A DNA stretch of 32,127 nucleotides, taken from Bordetella genomosp. 7. GTDB taxonomy: Bacteria; Pseudomonadota; Gammaproteobacteria; Burkholderiales; Burkholderiaceae_B. The position numbers were made by a program, and so were the translations under genes. The stretch lies in contig NZ_NEVK01000005.1 in the NCBI RefSeq assembly GCF_002261265.1, positions 1 through 32,127 on the forward strand, read 5' to 3'. This document shows, in pieces, positions 8,844 through 17,185 of the stretch. The notes under the pieces are model-generated. The model did no database searches. It had not been told where the DNA came from and worked only from the letters and a program-made list of their open reading frames with translations. The number at the start of each line of letters is the position of its first letter. The stretch's first letter is position 1.

Positions 8844-9980
8844 ATGGCTGCTGTTATCAACACCAATTACCTGTCTCTGGTTGCGCAAAACAACCTGACG
8901 AAGTCTCAATCGGCCCTGGGTTCGGCCATCGAGCGCCTGTCCTCGGGCCTGCGCATCAACAGCGCCAAGGACGACGCTGCCGGCCTGGCAATCGCCAACC
9001 GCTTCACGTCCAACGTCCGCGGCCTGACGCAAGCGGCCCGCAACGCCAACGACGGCATTTCGATCGCTCAAACGACCGAAGGCGCCACCGCCGAAATCAC
9101 GACCCACCTGCAGCGCATCCGCGAACTGTCGGTGCAAGCCGCCAACGGCACGTACTCGTCGACCGACCTGGCCTCGATGCAAGACGAAGTCGAGCAACGC
9201 CTGGCCGACATCGACCGCATCAGCCAGCAAACCGATTTCAACGGCGTGAAGGTCCTGTCCGCCGATCGCAGCCTGACGCTGCAAGTCGGCGCCCGCGACG
9301 GCGAAACCATCACCGTCGACCTGAAAGAAATCAGCTCCAGCACGCTGAGCCTGGCCGACTTCAGCATCGCCGGCCCGACCGGCACCGCTTCGGCCTACAC
9401 GGGCGGCACCGCAGCCGGCGCCGTGACGCTGAAATCCACCGACGGCTCGGGCGATCCCGCCGCGGTCAGCGCCGCTGCCGTCACGCTGAAGGACGTGAGC
9501 GACGCCAGCACGCAATCTGGCGCCACGGGCGCTCTGGACCTGGTCCAGGACGAGCGCGGCAACTGGTACGTGACCGAAGGCACGGGCGCGGCGCAGGTTT
9601 ACTACGCTGCCAGCGTGAGCGTAACGGGCGGCACCGGCACCGGCGCATCCGCCGCCCCCACCGCCACGGTGACCTACGATTCGACCAAGGCCCTGGGCAC
9701 CGCCAGCGACGATCCGATGGCCTCGCTGGACACGGCCCTGAACACGGTCGACACTCTGCGCAGCAACCTGGGCGCGGTGCAGAACCGCCTGGAGTCCACG
9801 GTGTCGAACCTGAACAACATCGTGAACAACCTGTCGGCTTCGCGCTCGCGCATCGAAGATGCCGACTACGCGGTCGAAGTGTCCAACATGACGCGTGCCC
9901 AGATCCTGCAACAGGCAGGCACCTCGGTGCTGGCCCAGGCCAACCAAGTGCCGCAGACGGTTCTGTCGCTGCTGCGTTAA
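8844..9980 (+). CDS. fliC: Flagellin FliC/FlaA
   Basis: Flagellin is the filament subunit, exported by the flagellar type III system. The 378-residue product starts at ATG 8844 with GGGAG six bases upstream. The N-terminal D0/D1 region is typical (MAAVINTNYLSLVAQNNL, LSSGLRINSAKDDAAGLAI). The C-terminal D1/D0 region is equally conserved (ASRSRIEDADYAVEVSNM, then a VLAQANQVPQTVLSLLR end). Between about residues 175 and 295 lies a variable surface domain rich in Gly, Ala, Ser and Thr, with several threonine- and serine-dense stretches that are plausible O-glycosylation sites. A glycosyltransferase gene follows immediately, separated by a strong terminator, which suggests post-translational modification of this protein. 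B. bronchiseptica FlaA is similar in size. Confidence 0.97.
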   Translation: MAAVINTNYLSLVAQNNLTKSQSALGSAIERLSSGLRINSAKDDAAGLAIANRFTSNVRGLTQAARNANDGISIAQTTEGATAEITTHLQRIRELSVQAANGTYSSTDLASMQDEVEQRLADIDRISQQTDFNGVKVLSADRSLTLQVGARDGETITVDLKEISSSTLSLADFSIAGPTGTASAYTGGTAAGAVTLKSTDGSGDPAAVSAAAVTLKDVSDASTQSGATGALDLVQDERGNWYVTEGTGAAQVYYAASVSVTGGTGTGASAAPTATVTYDSTKALGTASDDPMASLDTALNTVDTLRSNLGAVQNRLESTVSNLNNIVNNLSASRSRIEDADYAVEVSNMTRAQILQQAGTSVLAQANQVPQTVLSLLR

Positions 9981-10039
9981 TCGCGAAAGCGGGCCGGTCC
10001 GCCAGGCCGGCCTGCCGGATACTCCCGTATCCCCTGGAA

Positions 10040-10066
10040 AGCCCCTTTTCGAAGGGGCTTTTTTTT
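10040..10066 (+). terminator. Rho-independent terminator after fliC
   Basis: An 8-bp stem AGCCCCTT/AAGGGGCT with a TTCG tetraloop is followed by a run of seven T. It lies 60 bases after the flagellin stop, and it insulates the highly expressed fliC from the glycosyltransferase gene downstream. Confidence 0.93.
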
Positions 10067-10165
10067 CGCGCCCCAAATAGACGGTTTTTTTGTTCGCTCT
10101 CCGGCATATTGCCGGCATCGGCCCGGCGGTACCCTGACGCCCTACTTCATTGTGCAAGCCGGCCC

Positions 10166-13100
10166 ATGCCCAGAACCGTCCGCCCGCCCCGCAAGCCTTC
10201 CGCCTCCGGCAAAGTCCTTACCATCATGGGGCTGTCCGAACAGCAGGCCATGTCGCGTACGCGCAACCACCCAGGCGATATCAACGCCTGGAAAAGCCTG
10301 GGCGCGCATTGTGTAGAGTCGGGCCGCCTGGCCCAAGGGCGCACCGCCCTTGATCGGGCCCTGGCCATGGCGCCCCGCGATGCGGAAGCCCTGCGCGTGA
10401 TGGCGGACCTGGAAGTCAAGGCCGGCGCGCTCGAAAATGCCCGTGCGCGGCTCGAAGCCGCCCTGGAAATCGAGCCCGGGCATCAACTCGGACGCATCAA
10501 GCTTGCTGAAATCCTGCACCGGCTTGGCCGCCACGATGACGCGCTGCAGTGCCTGGATCAGATGGGCAACCCCGATCCGCATCGCGTAGCCTGGCTGTCA
10601 TGGCGCGGGGTGATCCTGCTCGCAATGCAGCGCTATGACGACGCGCGCAAGGACTTCGAGGCCCAGCTTCAGCTTGCGCCCACCGACTATTCCGCCTGGA
10701 ATAACCTGGGAAACGTCCACCGGGACACCGGCAACCTGGACGAAGCTGCGCACTGCTATGGCAAAGCGGCGTCTTACAACCAGACAGATCCGCTGCCGCG
10801 TTCGAACCGGCTGACTGCCATGCATTACCAGCCGGATGCGACGGTCGAAGACATCCTGCAGGCGTGCAGGGACTGGGGAGCGGTGTTCATGCCGGCCGTG
10901 CGCCCCGAGCGGCCGGTGCCGGCAGACCGCACGCCGTCCAGAGTGCTGCGGGTAGGCATGTTCTCGGACGGATTCCGCCAGCATCCTGTCGGCACCATGA
11001 CGGTTTCCGCGCTTGAGCACCTGGCGGCGCACGGAATCGAGATCTACGCCTACACGACGAACAACTCCGTCGATGCGATTACGCGCCGCTTCATGGCGCT
11101 CGCACGCCAGTGGGCGCCGATATATCACCTGGACGACACACAGTTCGCTGCACGTATCCGCGAAGACCAGATCGATATCCTGATCGACCTGAGCGGACAC
11201 AACGCGGGTTCGCGCATCCGGGCGATGACCATGGAGCCGGCCCCCCTGCTGGTCAAGTGGGTGGGCGGGCTCATCAATACGACGGGCGTCGAGGCCATCG
11301 ACTACCTGATCAGCGACCGCATCGAATCGCCGGCCGGCAGCGACCACCTGTACACCGAAAAGCTCATCCGCATGCCGGATGACTATATATGCTTTGTGCC
11401 GCCGCCCAGCCCACCGGCAGTGGGCCCACTGCCGGCATTGCGCAATGGCTACATCACTTTCGGGTGCTTCAACAACCCGACCAAGGTCAACCGGGCTTTG
11501 TTGGCACGCTGGGCGGAGCTGATGCACGCGGTGCCGCACTCGCAACTGTTCCTCAAGGGCGCGGCCTATGCCACTGCCGAAATGCGCCAACGCGTCGTCG
11601 ACACCCTGGCGGGGCACGGCATTGCCGAAAGCCGGCTGCGGATCGAGGGGCGTTCGCCCCATCTGGAGCTGCTGTCCCGATATAACGAAGTCGACATTGC
11701 ACTGGACCCCTGGCCGTACTCTGGCGGCCTGACCACATGCGAAGCCCTGCTCATGGGGGTTCCCGTGGTCACCCTGCCAGGGCCCACGTTCGCGGGCCGG
11801 CATTCGGCCACACATCTGGTTAACGCGGGCATGCCAGAACTGGTCGCCCGCGACTGGGCTGAATACCAGGCACGCGCAGTCGAACTGGCCAGCGACCTGC
11901 AAAGTCTCGCCGCCATACGCACCCATCTCCGTGACGTCCTGCTGAACTCGCCAGTCTGCGACGCTCGGCGATTCGCGCGGCACCTGGCCGTCGCCCTGAG
12001 GGCCATCTGGTGCCGCTACTGCGACGGCAAGGCCCCCGCGGCCGTCGTGTTGACCGATGATGGCCGACCCTGGTTCGAGGACGAACCTGACGCACGCGCC
12101 CTGCCCGGTCCGGCCGACACAGGTCATGGGGGCTTCAGCTTCTCTTTCCAAGGCAAGGTAGTCACCGTCGATCACGGAGGCGGGCTGGCGAGCAGCCGCC
12201 GCATCAGCGAGCTGAACCGCCTGGGGACATTCACCTTCCTTGCGATCGACCCGGCGGGACGCGTACACGGCGCAGACGCGCTGCAACGCGAAGGCGACCT
12301 GCAGCATCATCCGCATATCGCGCTGGGCGACGGACAGGATGCAACGCTGTATGCGTGCCTGGACGCCGCATTCAGCGGCACCCTGGAACCACTACCCAAG
12401 GCAAGTATCTTCCCTCTGGCGCGCAACGGCAGTGAAGTACTGGCGAGACTGCCAATTCCCACGATACGTCTTGACGACGTGCAAGGCCTGCCACGCGCCG
12501 AATGGCTGATATTGGACAGCGCCCACGACAACCTGAAGGTCCTGGCCGGGGCGCATCGCGCACTGGCAACGACGCTGGTGGCACAGGTCGCCGTCGACAT
12601 GGTTGCGCTACGCGCAGGCCAGCCCCACCTGGACGACATCAGCCGCGCGCTGCGCCAGCATGGGCTGCGCCTGTTGCGCCTTGCCAATATGCAGTACCAG
12701 AGCTACCTGGACTGCCCCCCGGCGAATACCGACGGCGTGGCATCGCAACTCGTACGCGCCGACGCGGTATACGTTCCGGACGAGGCCCGCATGGCGGCCT
12801 TGACTGACGATGAACGGCGCAAACTGGCGTTCATTCTGCATACCTGCTATGGCGCCACCGATATGGCAAGCGCGGTGCTGGACGGCGCGCGAGACGATGC
12901 GGGCTCCCGCTACCGCGCCACCATGGGTTGGACGCCACCCGCCGAACAACGCCCCCATCCTGACCCGGTTAACGCGGCAGAAACCGGCCCGCGGCGATTC
13001 GTGCATATTTTCTATAACAATATGCACAACCAACAATTCATCTCGATACTGGCCGATCCCGAGGTCAACCGGACATTCTGCCATGACGTATTTGTAGAGC

Positions 13101-14074
13101 GGTCTGCGTCTATCCCCGGATACAGTAACGACCTGAGCTGCCACCCCAGGGCGTCATTCTTCGACCACGCGGCGGACCTGCAGCGGATCGCGCAGGCCGC
13201 CAGCGCCAGCGACGTGGCGGCAGTTATTTTTCACGGCATGTTCTTCGCGTGGCAGAAGAAGCTGGTAGAACTCGTGTCACCCGACAAGAAAAAGGTGTGG
13301 GTGGCATGGGGAGGCGATCTCTATGGGCCTATACAACGGCAGGCGCTCATCACGGATACGGTCCGCAGGCTCGATGCCGTGGCGACGCTCACTCAAGGAG
13401 ACTACGAGGTCTTCACGCGCCACTACGGCCCCAAGCCGCACATTCCGTTCTCTTACGCGAGCGCCTCGCGCTTTGCCGATATCCGGATTCCCGTAAAGAA
13501 AGACAACACCATCTTTATCGGCAACAGTGGCGACCCTACGAACAACCATGTCGAGATTATCGAGGCCCTGGCAAGCAAGCAGGACATCGAAGATTACGAT
13601 CTGGTCATTCCCTTTTCTTACAACGCCCCGCCGGGCTACGAGCCCGTGCTGATCGAGGCGCTGAAGAAACATGGGCTGATGGCCCGGGCGAACATTCTGC
13701 GCCAACTGATAGACCGGGCGGAATACCTTGAGATGCTCGCCCGCGCGCGTCTTTTTATATCGGCCCATCATCGCCAGCAGGCCATGGGCAACATGCTTGC
13801 CTCCATCTATTTCGGGGCCGGCACAGTCTTGCGCAGACGGATCTCGGTAGGCGGAGACATCATCGCCAATCCCGCCTGGGAGCGCATGGTTAATGAGTTT
13901 TCGGCAGCGCCCGTGGACTTCGCCGATCTGCCGCGGTATTGCACCATTGCAGAGCTTCCGGCGCTCGATGGCGCAGCACTGCAGGCTGCGCGGTCCCGAA
14001 TTGATGCGCTACAGGATATGCAGCGATTCAAGCAGAACGTGGCGGCGACTTTCAGCGCAATCGCGGATCTGTAG
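10166..14074 (+). CDS. Three-enzyme fusion: TPR-GT41 / FkbM-like / GT56 glycosyltransferase
   Basis: This large 1302-residue protein is likely the flagellin glycosyltransferase. Residues about 38-205 are TPR repeats. Residues about 258-615 are a GT41 O-GlcNAc-transferase/SPINDLY domain with MFSDGFRQHPVG (His273), LSGHNAGSR (His345), FNNPTK (Lys440) and the nucleotide-binding stretch GGLTTCEALLMGVPVVTLPG. Residues about 626-908 resemble FkbM methyltransferases, ending in the recognisable SQLVRADAVYV motif, but the usual catalytic segment reads ILDSAHDNLKVLAGA. Residues about 944-1302 match the GT56 family (WecF, dTDP-Fuc4NAc transferase): IFIGNSGDPTNNH and HHRQQAMGNMLASIYFG. The start is ATG 10166; ATG 10226 is possible, and neither has a good ribosome site. 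No transmembrane helix is seen, so it should be cytoplasmic, where flagellin is modified before export. It is nearly contiguous with the next gene (4 bases). Domain calls are by recognition; acceptor and donor are inferred. Confidence 0.88.
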   Translation: MPRTVRPPRKPSASGKVLTIMGLSEQQAMSRTRNHPGDINAWKSLGAHCVESGRLAQGRTALDRALAMAPRDAEALRVMADLEVKAGALENARARLEAALEIEPGHQLGRIKLAEILHRLGRHDDALQCLDQMGNPDPHRVAWLSWRGVILLAMQRYDDARKDFEAQLQLAPTDYSAWNNLGNVHRDTGNLDEAAHCYGKAASYNQTDPLPRSNRLTAMHYQPDATVEDILQACRDWGAVFMPAVRPERPVPADRTPSRVLRVGMFSDGFRQHPVGTMTVSALEHLAAHGIEIYAYTTNNSVDAITRRFMALARQWAPIYHLDDTQFAARIREDQIDILIDLSGHNAGSRIRAMTMEPAPLLVKWVGGLINTTGVEAIDYLISDRIESPAGSDHLYTEKLIRMPDDYICFVPPPSPPAVGPLPALRNGYITFGCFNNPTKVNRALLARWAELMHAVPHSQLFLKGAAYATAEMRQRVVDTLAGHGIAESRLRIEGRSPHLELLSRYNEVDIALDPWPYSGGLTTCEALLMGVPVVTLPGPTFAGRHSATHLVNAGMPELVARDWAEYQARAVELASDLQSLAAIRTHLRDVLLNSPVCDARRFARHLAVALRAIWCRYCDGKAPAAVVLTDDGRPWFEDEPDARALPGPADTGHGGFSFSFQGKVVTVDHGGGLASSRRISELNRLGTFTFLAIDPAGRVHGADALQREGDLQHHPHIALGDGQDATLYACLDAAFSGTLEPLPKASIFPLARNGSEVLARLPIPTIRLDDVQGLPRAEWLILDSAHDNLKVLAGAHRALATTLVAQVAVDMVALRAGQPHLDDISRALRQHGLRLLRLANMQYQSYLDCPPANTDGVASQLVRADAVYVPDEARMAALTDDERRKLAFILHTCYGATDMASAVLDGARDDAGSRYRATMGWTPPAEQRPHPDPVNAAETGPRRFVHIFYNNMHNQQFISILADPEVNRTFCHDVFVERSASIPGYSNDLSCHPRASFFDHAADLQRIAQAASASDVAAVIFHGMFFAWQKKLVELVSPDKKKVWVAWGGDLYGPIQRQALITDTVRRLDAVATLTQGDYEVFTRHYGPKPHIPFSYASASRFADIRIPVKKDNTIFIGNSGDPTNNHVEIIEALASKQDIEDYDLVIPFSYNAPPGYEPVLIEALKKHGLMARANILRQLIDRAEYLEMLARARLFISAHHRQQAMGNMLASIYFGAGTVLRRRISVGGDIIANPAWERMVNEFSAAPVDFADLPRYCTIAELPALDGAALQAARSRIDALQDMQRFKQNVAATFSAIADL

Positions 14075-14078
14075 AGCC

Positions 14079-14828
14079 ATGACGGACACCGCCTCTGCCT
14101 GCCAGCAATGGCCGCCTCATGCGAATACCGTCGCGATCATGCAGCCCTATGCGTTTCCGTACCTGGGCTATTTCAACCTGGTACAGGCATGCGGAGTTTT
14201 TGTCTTCTACGACGACGTGAACTTCATCACGCGCGGGTGGATCAACCGGAACCGGGTTCTGGTCAACGGGCAGGCGCATCAATTCTCCATCCCCTTGTCG
14301 GGCGCCAGTCAGAACAAGCGGATCCTCGATGTCGGGCTGCATGACTTCGGCGCTTTCAGAAACAAGTTCCTGAAACAACTTAACCATGCGTACTGCCGTG
14401 CGCCCTTCTACGAGTACGGCCTGGCCTATGCCGAAGAGGTGCTGTCAAGCGATTACGAACGGATCGCCGACCTGGCCATCGCGTCAGTCACTCTGCTGTT
14501 CAGGAAGCTGGGGATCGATCGACGCTTCCTGCGATCTTCGGAAGCGTTCCCGGCATCCGTCGGCACCGGCCGCAGCGGCCGGCTGATCGATATCACCAAG
14601 GCATTGGGCGCATCCCGCTACGTGAACCCCGCAAGCGGCGCCTCGCTTTACGACAAGCCGAATTTCGAGGACAACGGCGTGGCCCTTTCGTTCCTGCAAC
14701 CGCTCTTGCCTGAATATCGGCAGGTCGGTCCGGCAGAATTCGTGCCGGGGCTGTCCATCATTGACGTGCTGATGCACAACGACCACGACAGCGTCCGGCA
14801 AATGCTATCCAGTTATAGATTGCAGTGA
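14079..14828 (+). CDS. WbqC-family protein
   Basis: The 249-residue product has the WbqC-family opening VAIMQPYAFPYLGYFNLVQA followed by VFYDDVNFITRGWINRNRV, then SGRLIDITKALGASRYVNPASG near residue 175 and a C-terminal LSIIDVLMHND. WbqC proteins occur in O-antigen and glycan clusters. As I recall, the founding gene belongs to an E. coli/Shigella locus that makes an N-acylated viosamine polymer, where an amino-acyl transfer role was proposed. The biochemical activity is not something I can assert. The start at ATG 14079 lies four bases after the fused transferase, and the stop overlaps the next start (TGATG), so it is part of the same operon. By context it probably acts on the sugar made by RmlA, RmlB and VioA. 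Confidence 0.85.
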   Translation: MTDTASACQQWPPHANTVAIMQPYAFPYLGYFNLVQACGVFVFYDDVNFITRGWINRNRVLVNGQAHQFSIPLSGASQNKRILDVGLHDFGAFRNKFLKQLNHAYCRAPFYEYGLAYAEEVLSSDYERIADLAIASVTLLFRKLGIDRRFLRSSEAFPASVGTGRSGRLIDITKALGASRYVNPASGASLYDKPNFEDNGVALSFLQPLLPEYRQVGPAEFVPGLSIIDVLMHNDHDSVRQMLSSYRLQ

Positions 14829-15508
14829 TGACCGACACAGCCATGTATAGAGTCGTCTTTCTGGGCAGTACCGGTGGCGCCGTACTATCGCGACTGGTCT
14901 CGCACGAATTCGTGCGGGAGTTGACGCACGAAGTCGTGGCCGATCGTCCATGCGGATTTCTCCAGATCGCGGAGCAATCCGGCATGGCGACGGCAATGTT
15001 GCCTGCCAATAACGGCCACGAGTTTTCCATGGCGTTGCATCGCCGCTATGACGGCATGTCGAATCTCATCTTCCTGAGCTTCTATACACGCCTGCTCACA
15101 AATCCGCTGCTCGATGGCCACAAGGGACGACTGTTCAACTGCCACCCTTCCGTGCTGCCGTCCTTCAAGGGCATGCATGGGTTCGACGACACGTATGCAT
15201 CCAGCAGCCTGTTCATGGGTTGCTCCCTGCACCAGATCGACGCCGGCATCGATACGGGCCCCTGCGTGCTGCAGGCGGCCCTTCCCATTGATCGCCGCCT
15301 GCCCAAGGCGCAGTTAAGGCATGGCGTATTCCTGGCGCAATACTATTCGGCGCTGCAATTCTTGCTGTGGCTGAAACAGGGCCGCCTGGTGATCGATGCC
15401 ACGGGCCATGCCTCTGTCCGTGACCTGCAGTTCCGTACTTCGCCGTTTTCGCCGAATCTGGATGCGGATTTCTTCGCCCAGTGCGGAATCCCGAACGAAC
15501 TTATATAG
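14828..15508 (+). CDS. PurN-like N-formyltransferase, probably acting on an amino sugar
   Basis: The protein belongs to the N10-formyltetrahydrofolate-dependent formyltransferase fold. From ATG 14828 it has 226 residues. The catalytic triad is visible: Asn104 and His106 in FNCHPSVLPSFKGMHG, and Asp142 in DAGIDTGPCVLQAALPI. The N-terminus MYRVVFLGSTGGAVLSRL is a plausible nucleotide-binding-type fold start. ATG 14843 is an alternative start. A purine-synthesis role is unlikely given its place between a WbqC-family gene and other glycan genes. Formylation of a dTDP-4-amino sugar, as done by VioF, or of an amino-acyl group added to it, fits the VioA-type aminotransferase nearby. The substrate is inference; the family is secure. 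Confidence 0.88.
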   Translation: MTDTAMYRVVFLGSTGGAVLSRLVSHEFVRELTHEVVADRPCGFLQIAEQSGMATAMLPANNGHEFSMALHRRYDGMSNLIFLSFYTRLLTNPLLDGHKGRLFNCHPSVLPSFKGMHGFDDTYASSSLFMGCSLHQIDAGIDTGPCVLQAALPIDRRLPKAQLRHGVFLAQYYSALQFLLWLKQGRLVIDATGHASVRDLQFRTSPFSPNLDADFFAQCGIPNELI

Positions 15509-15525
15509 CAACCGTACCGACCGAC

Positions 15526-16356
15526 ATGCCGCCGGCCAGCCGCCCCCCCGTAGACCTGCGCAATGACGCCAACCATCCGCTCGTGCTGCGATACGCCGAA
15601 GTACACGAATCGGCGCTTCTGGACGGCTGCCTGGCGCACGGCAGGGCGCAGCCCTCGCTTTGCATGAATACCTCGACGCCCTTCTACAGAGCGGCCCGCC
15701 TCGCCGTAGAGCACGGAATCGACCGTCCGGACGCCGTCGATCTGGTCCGCGAGGCCCTGCGCGCCTACTACGACCAGGTCCAACCCGCCAGCGCGGCCGA
15801 ATGGCTGGGGTTGGGCGCAGATGCCGCCGTGGCATTGCAGACCGCTCCGCCATGGGCTGCAGTGTTTCCGTGGCGCGCCCGCACGCTGGATTCTTACCGC
15901 ATGGCGTATGAGAAAGCCGCTTACGAAGAAAATCGCGCCACCGGGCGCGACAGGGGCATAGAAGATGGCTGGCTCTTCTGTGGCCCGGTCAGCGGCGAAA
16001 AAATGCAGATAGAGGCCGAACGTATCGTCTATGTACTGCGCCGCATCGCGCACACCGGCTATCAGCGGTCAGACGATCCCGATGGCGATGTCAAGGCCAC
16101 GGCACTGGTAAATGAAAACATGGAATGGCGCTGGCTGATCACCGCCGGCAACCATCGTGCCAGCGCGGCGGCCGCCCTTGGCTACGCGTCCATTCCGATA
16201 CGCGTGAACCTGGTTATCAGCCGCGCCGACGCGCCGTTCTGGCGGCATGTGCGGGAGCGCCTGTTCAGCCTTTCCCAGGCTCTCTCGATCTTTGACAACA
16301 TCTTCAATGGCCGGCCCACGCCGCTCGCCGATGCGTGGCTGCGCAATCCCGCATAA
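15526..16356 (+). CDS. Unrecognised protein of the glycosylation operon
   Basis: The 276-residue product starts at ATG 15526, 17 bases after the formyltransferase stop; an in-frame GTG at 15481 would overlap that gene. I do not recognise the family. It is soluble by appearance, with no signal peptide or membrane helix. The most distinctive stretch is MEWRWLITAGNHRASAAAAL followed by GYASIPIRV, near residues 200-230. This resembles the GNHR-A-A-ALGY-xIPV pattern of ParB/sulfiredoxin-like nuclease or kinase domains, though an actual relationship is not established. The middle is rich in Trp and Tyr. It precedes the methyltransferase by nine bases, so it is very probably co-expressed with the flagellin-modification genes. 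Confidence 0.8.
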   Translation: MPPASRPPVDLRNDANHPLVLRYAEVHESALLDGCLAHGRAQPSLCMNTSTPFYRAARLAVEHGIDRPDAVDLVREALRAYYDQVQPASAAEWLGLGADAAVALQTAPPWAAVFPWRARTLDSYRMAYEKAAYEENRATGRDRGIEDGWLFCGPVSGEKMQIEAERIVYVLRRIAHTGYQRSDDPDGDVKATALVNENMEWRWLITAGNHRASAAAALGYASIPIRVNLVISRADAPFWRHVRERLFSLSQALSIFDNIFNGRPTPLADAWLRNPA

Positions 16357-16365
16357 GGAATCTAC

Positions 16366-17148
16366 ATGAGTATCTCGACCCAAGACGCGCTGCACCTGCG
16401 CGATATCCTGCTGAACCAGGCGCAGAACGAAAAGCACCGCGGGTATCACATCCTGCCTGAGCGATTTCTTCAGGCATTGGCCGGGTCTCATGAAAACACC
16501 TATACCTTCTACGAACGCGAGCGATTCCGCTATTTTTGCCAGCATGTCGATTTCCAGGGAAAGAGCGTCATCGACATTGGCTGCAATATCGGATACTTCC
16601 TGTTCAGCGCACTGGACCGGGGTGCGTCCCGGGTGACGGGATACGAAGGCAAAGCATCATGCGGCGCATTTTTGCATGCCGCCATCGAAGCAGCCGCGGC
16701 AGGCGACCGTTTCAGCTTTTTCAATGAATACTACAGATTCAACACGCCCGCCGAGCCGCACGATATCGGCATACTGCTCAATGTGCTTCATCACCTGGGC
16801 GATGACTATGGCAACGCCACTGACATGGCATCGGCCAGGCAACAGATGCTGCAGCAGCTTAACGGTTTGTCCGCATCGGTAAGCACGCTTATTTTCCAGA
16901 TGGGTTTCAACTGGAAGGGCGATCGGAACGCCTGCCTGTTCGACCGCGGCACGAAAGCCGAAATGATCGACTTTGTGCAAACGGGCACCCGGGGCCGATG
17001 GGCCGTGCGCTCGATTGGCATCGCCCAGAGAGATGCCGGCGGTGTGCAGTATCGGCCGGTGGACGAATCGAACATTGCGCGCGATGACAGCCTGGGCGAG
17101 TTTCTGAACCGCCCCATCTTCATTCTGGACTCAATGGCCAGGCCCTGA
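16366..17148 (+). CDS. SAM-dependent methyltransferase
   Basis: The 260-residue product has a class I methyltransferase motif I at about residues 68-77 (VIDIGCNIGYF), an acidic residue after the next strand (VTGYEG), and a post-motif ILLNVLHHLGDDYG. The arrangement recalls the CmoB/DUF1698-type group. AAGGA sits five to six bases before ATG 16366, overlapping the end of the preceding gene. As the last rightward gene of the glycan operon it could O- or N-methylate the viosamine-type sugar; methylated, acylated viosamine is known on flagellins of Pseudomonas syringae and Burkholderia cenocepacia. The substrate is inferred from context only. Confidence 0.88.
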   Translation: MSISTQDALHLRDILLNQAQNEKHRGYHILPERFLQALAGSHENTYTFYERERFRYFCQHVDFQGKSVIDIGCNIGYFLFSALDRGASRVTGYEGKASCGAFLHAAIEAAAAGDRFSFFNEYYRFNTPAEPHDIGILLNVLHHLGDDYGNATDMASARQQMLQQLNGLSASVSTLIFQMGFNWKGDRNACLFDRGTKAEMIDFVQTGTRGRWAVRSIGIAQRDAGGVQYRPVDESNIARDDSLGEFLNRPIFILDSMARP

Positions 17149-17163
17149 CCCGCCCGCGCCGTA

Positions 17164-17185
17164 GCGGGCCGCGCTATCGGCCCGC
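17164..17185. terminator. Hairpin between convergent methyltransferase and vioA genes
   Basis: GCGGGCC/GGCCCGC forms a 7-bp GC stem around an 8-base loop at the convergence point, overlapping the last codons of the aminotransferase gene. Only a short GTTT follows on the plus strand, so it may be a weak or Rho-assisted terminator. Confidence 0.4.

Noticed and set aside
8838-10157. 439-codon open frame opposite fliC
   Set aside because: It is antisense to flagellin, rich in Gly/Arg/Ala, with no ribosome site and no family resemblance.
8831-10165. In-frame extension of the glycosyltransferase reading frame back through fliC
   Set aside because: This frame is out of phase with the clearly conserved flagellin and encodes Arg/His/Pro-rich nonsense. 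The strong fliC terminator also intervenes.
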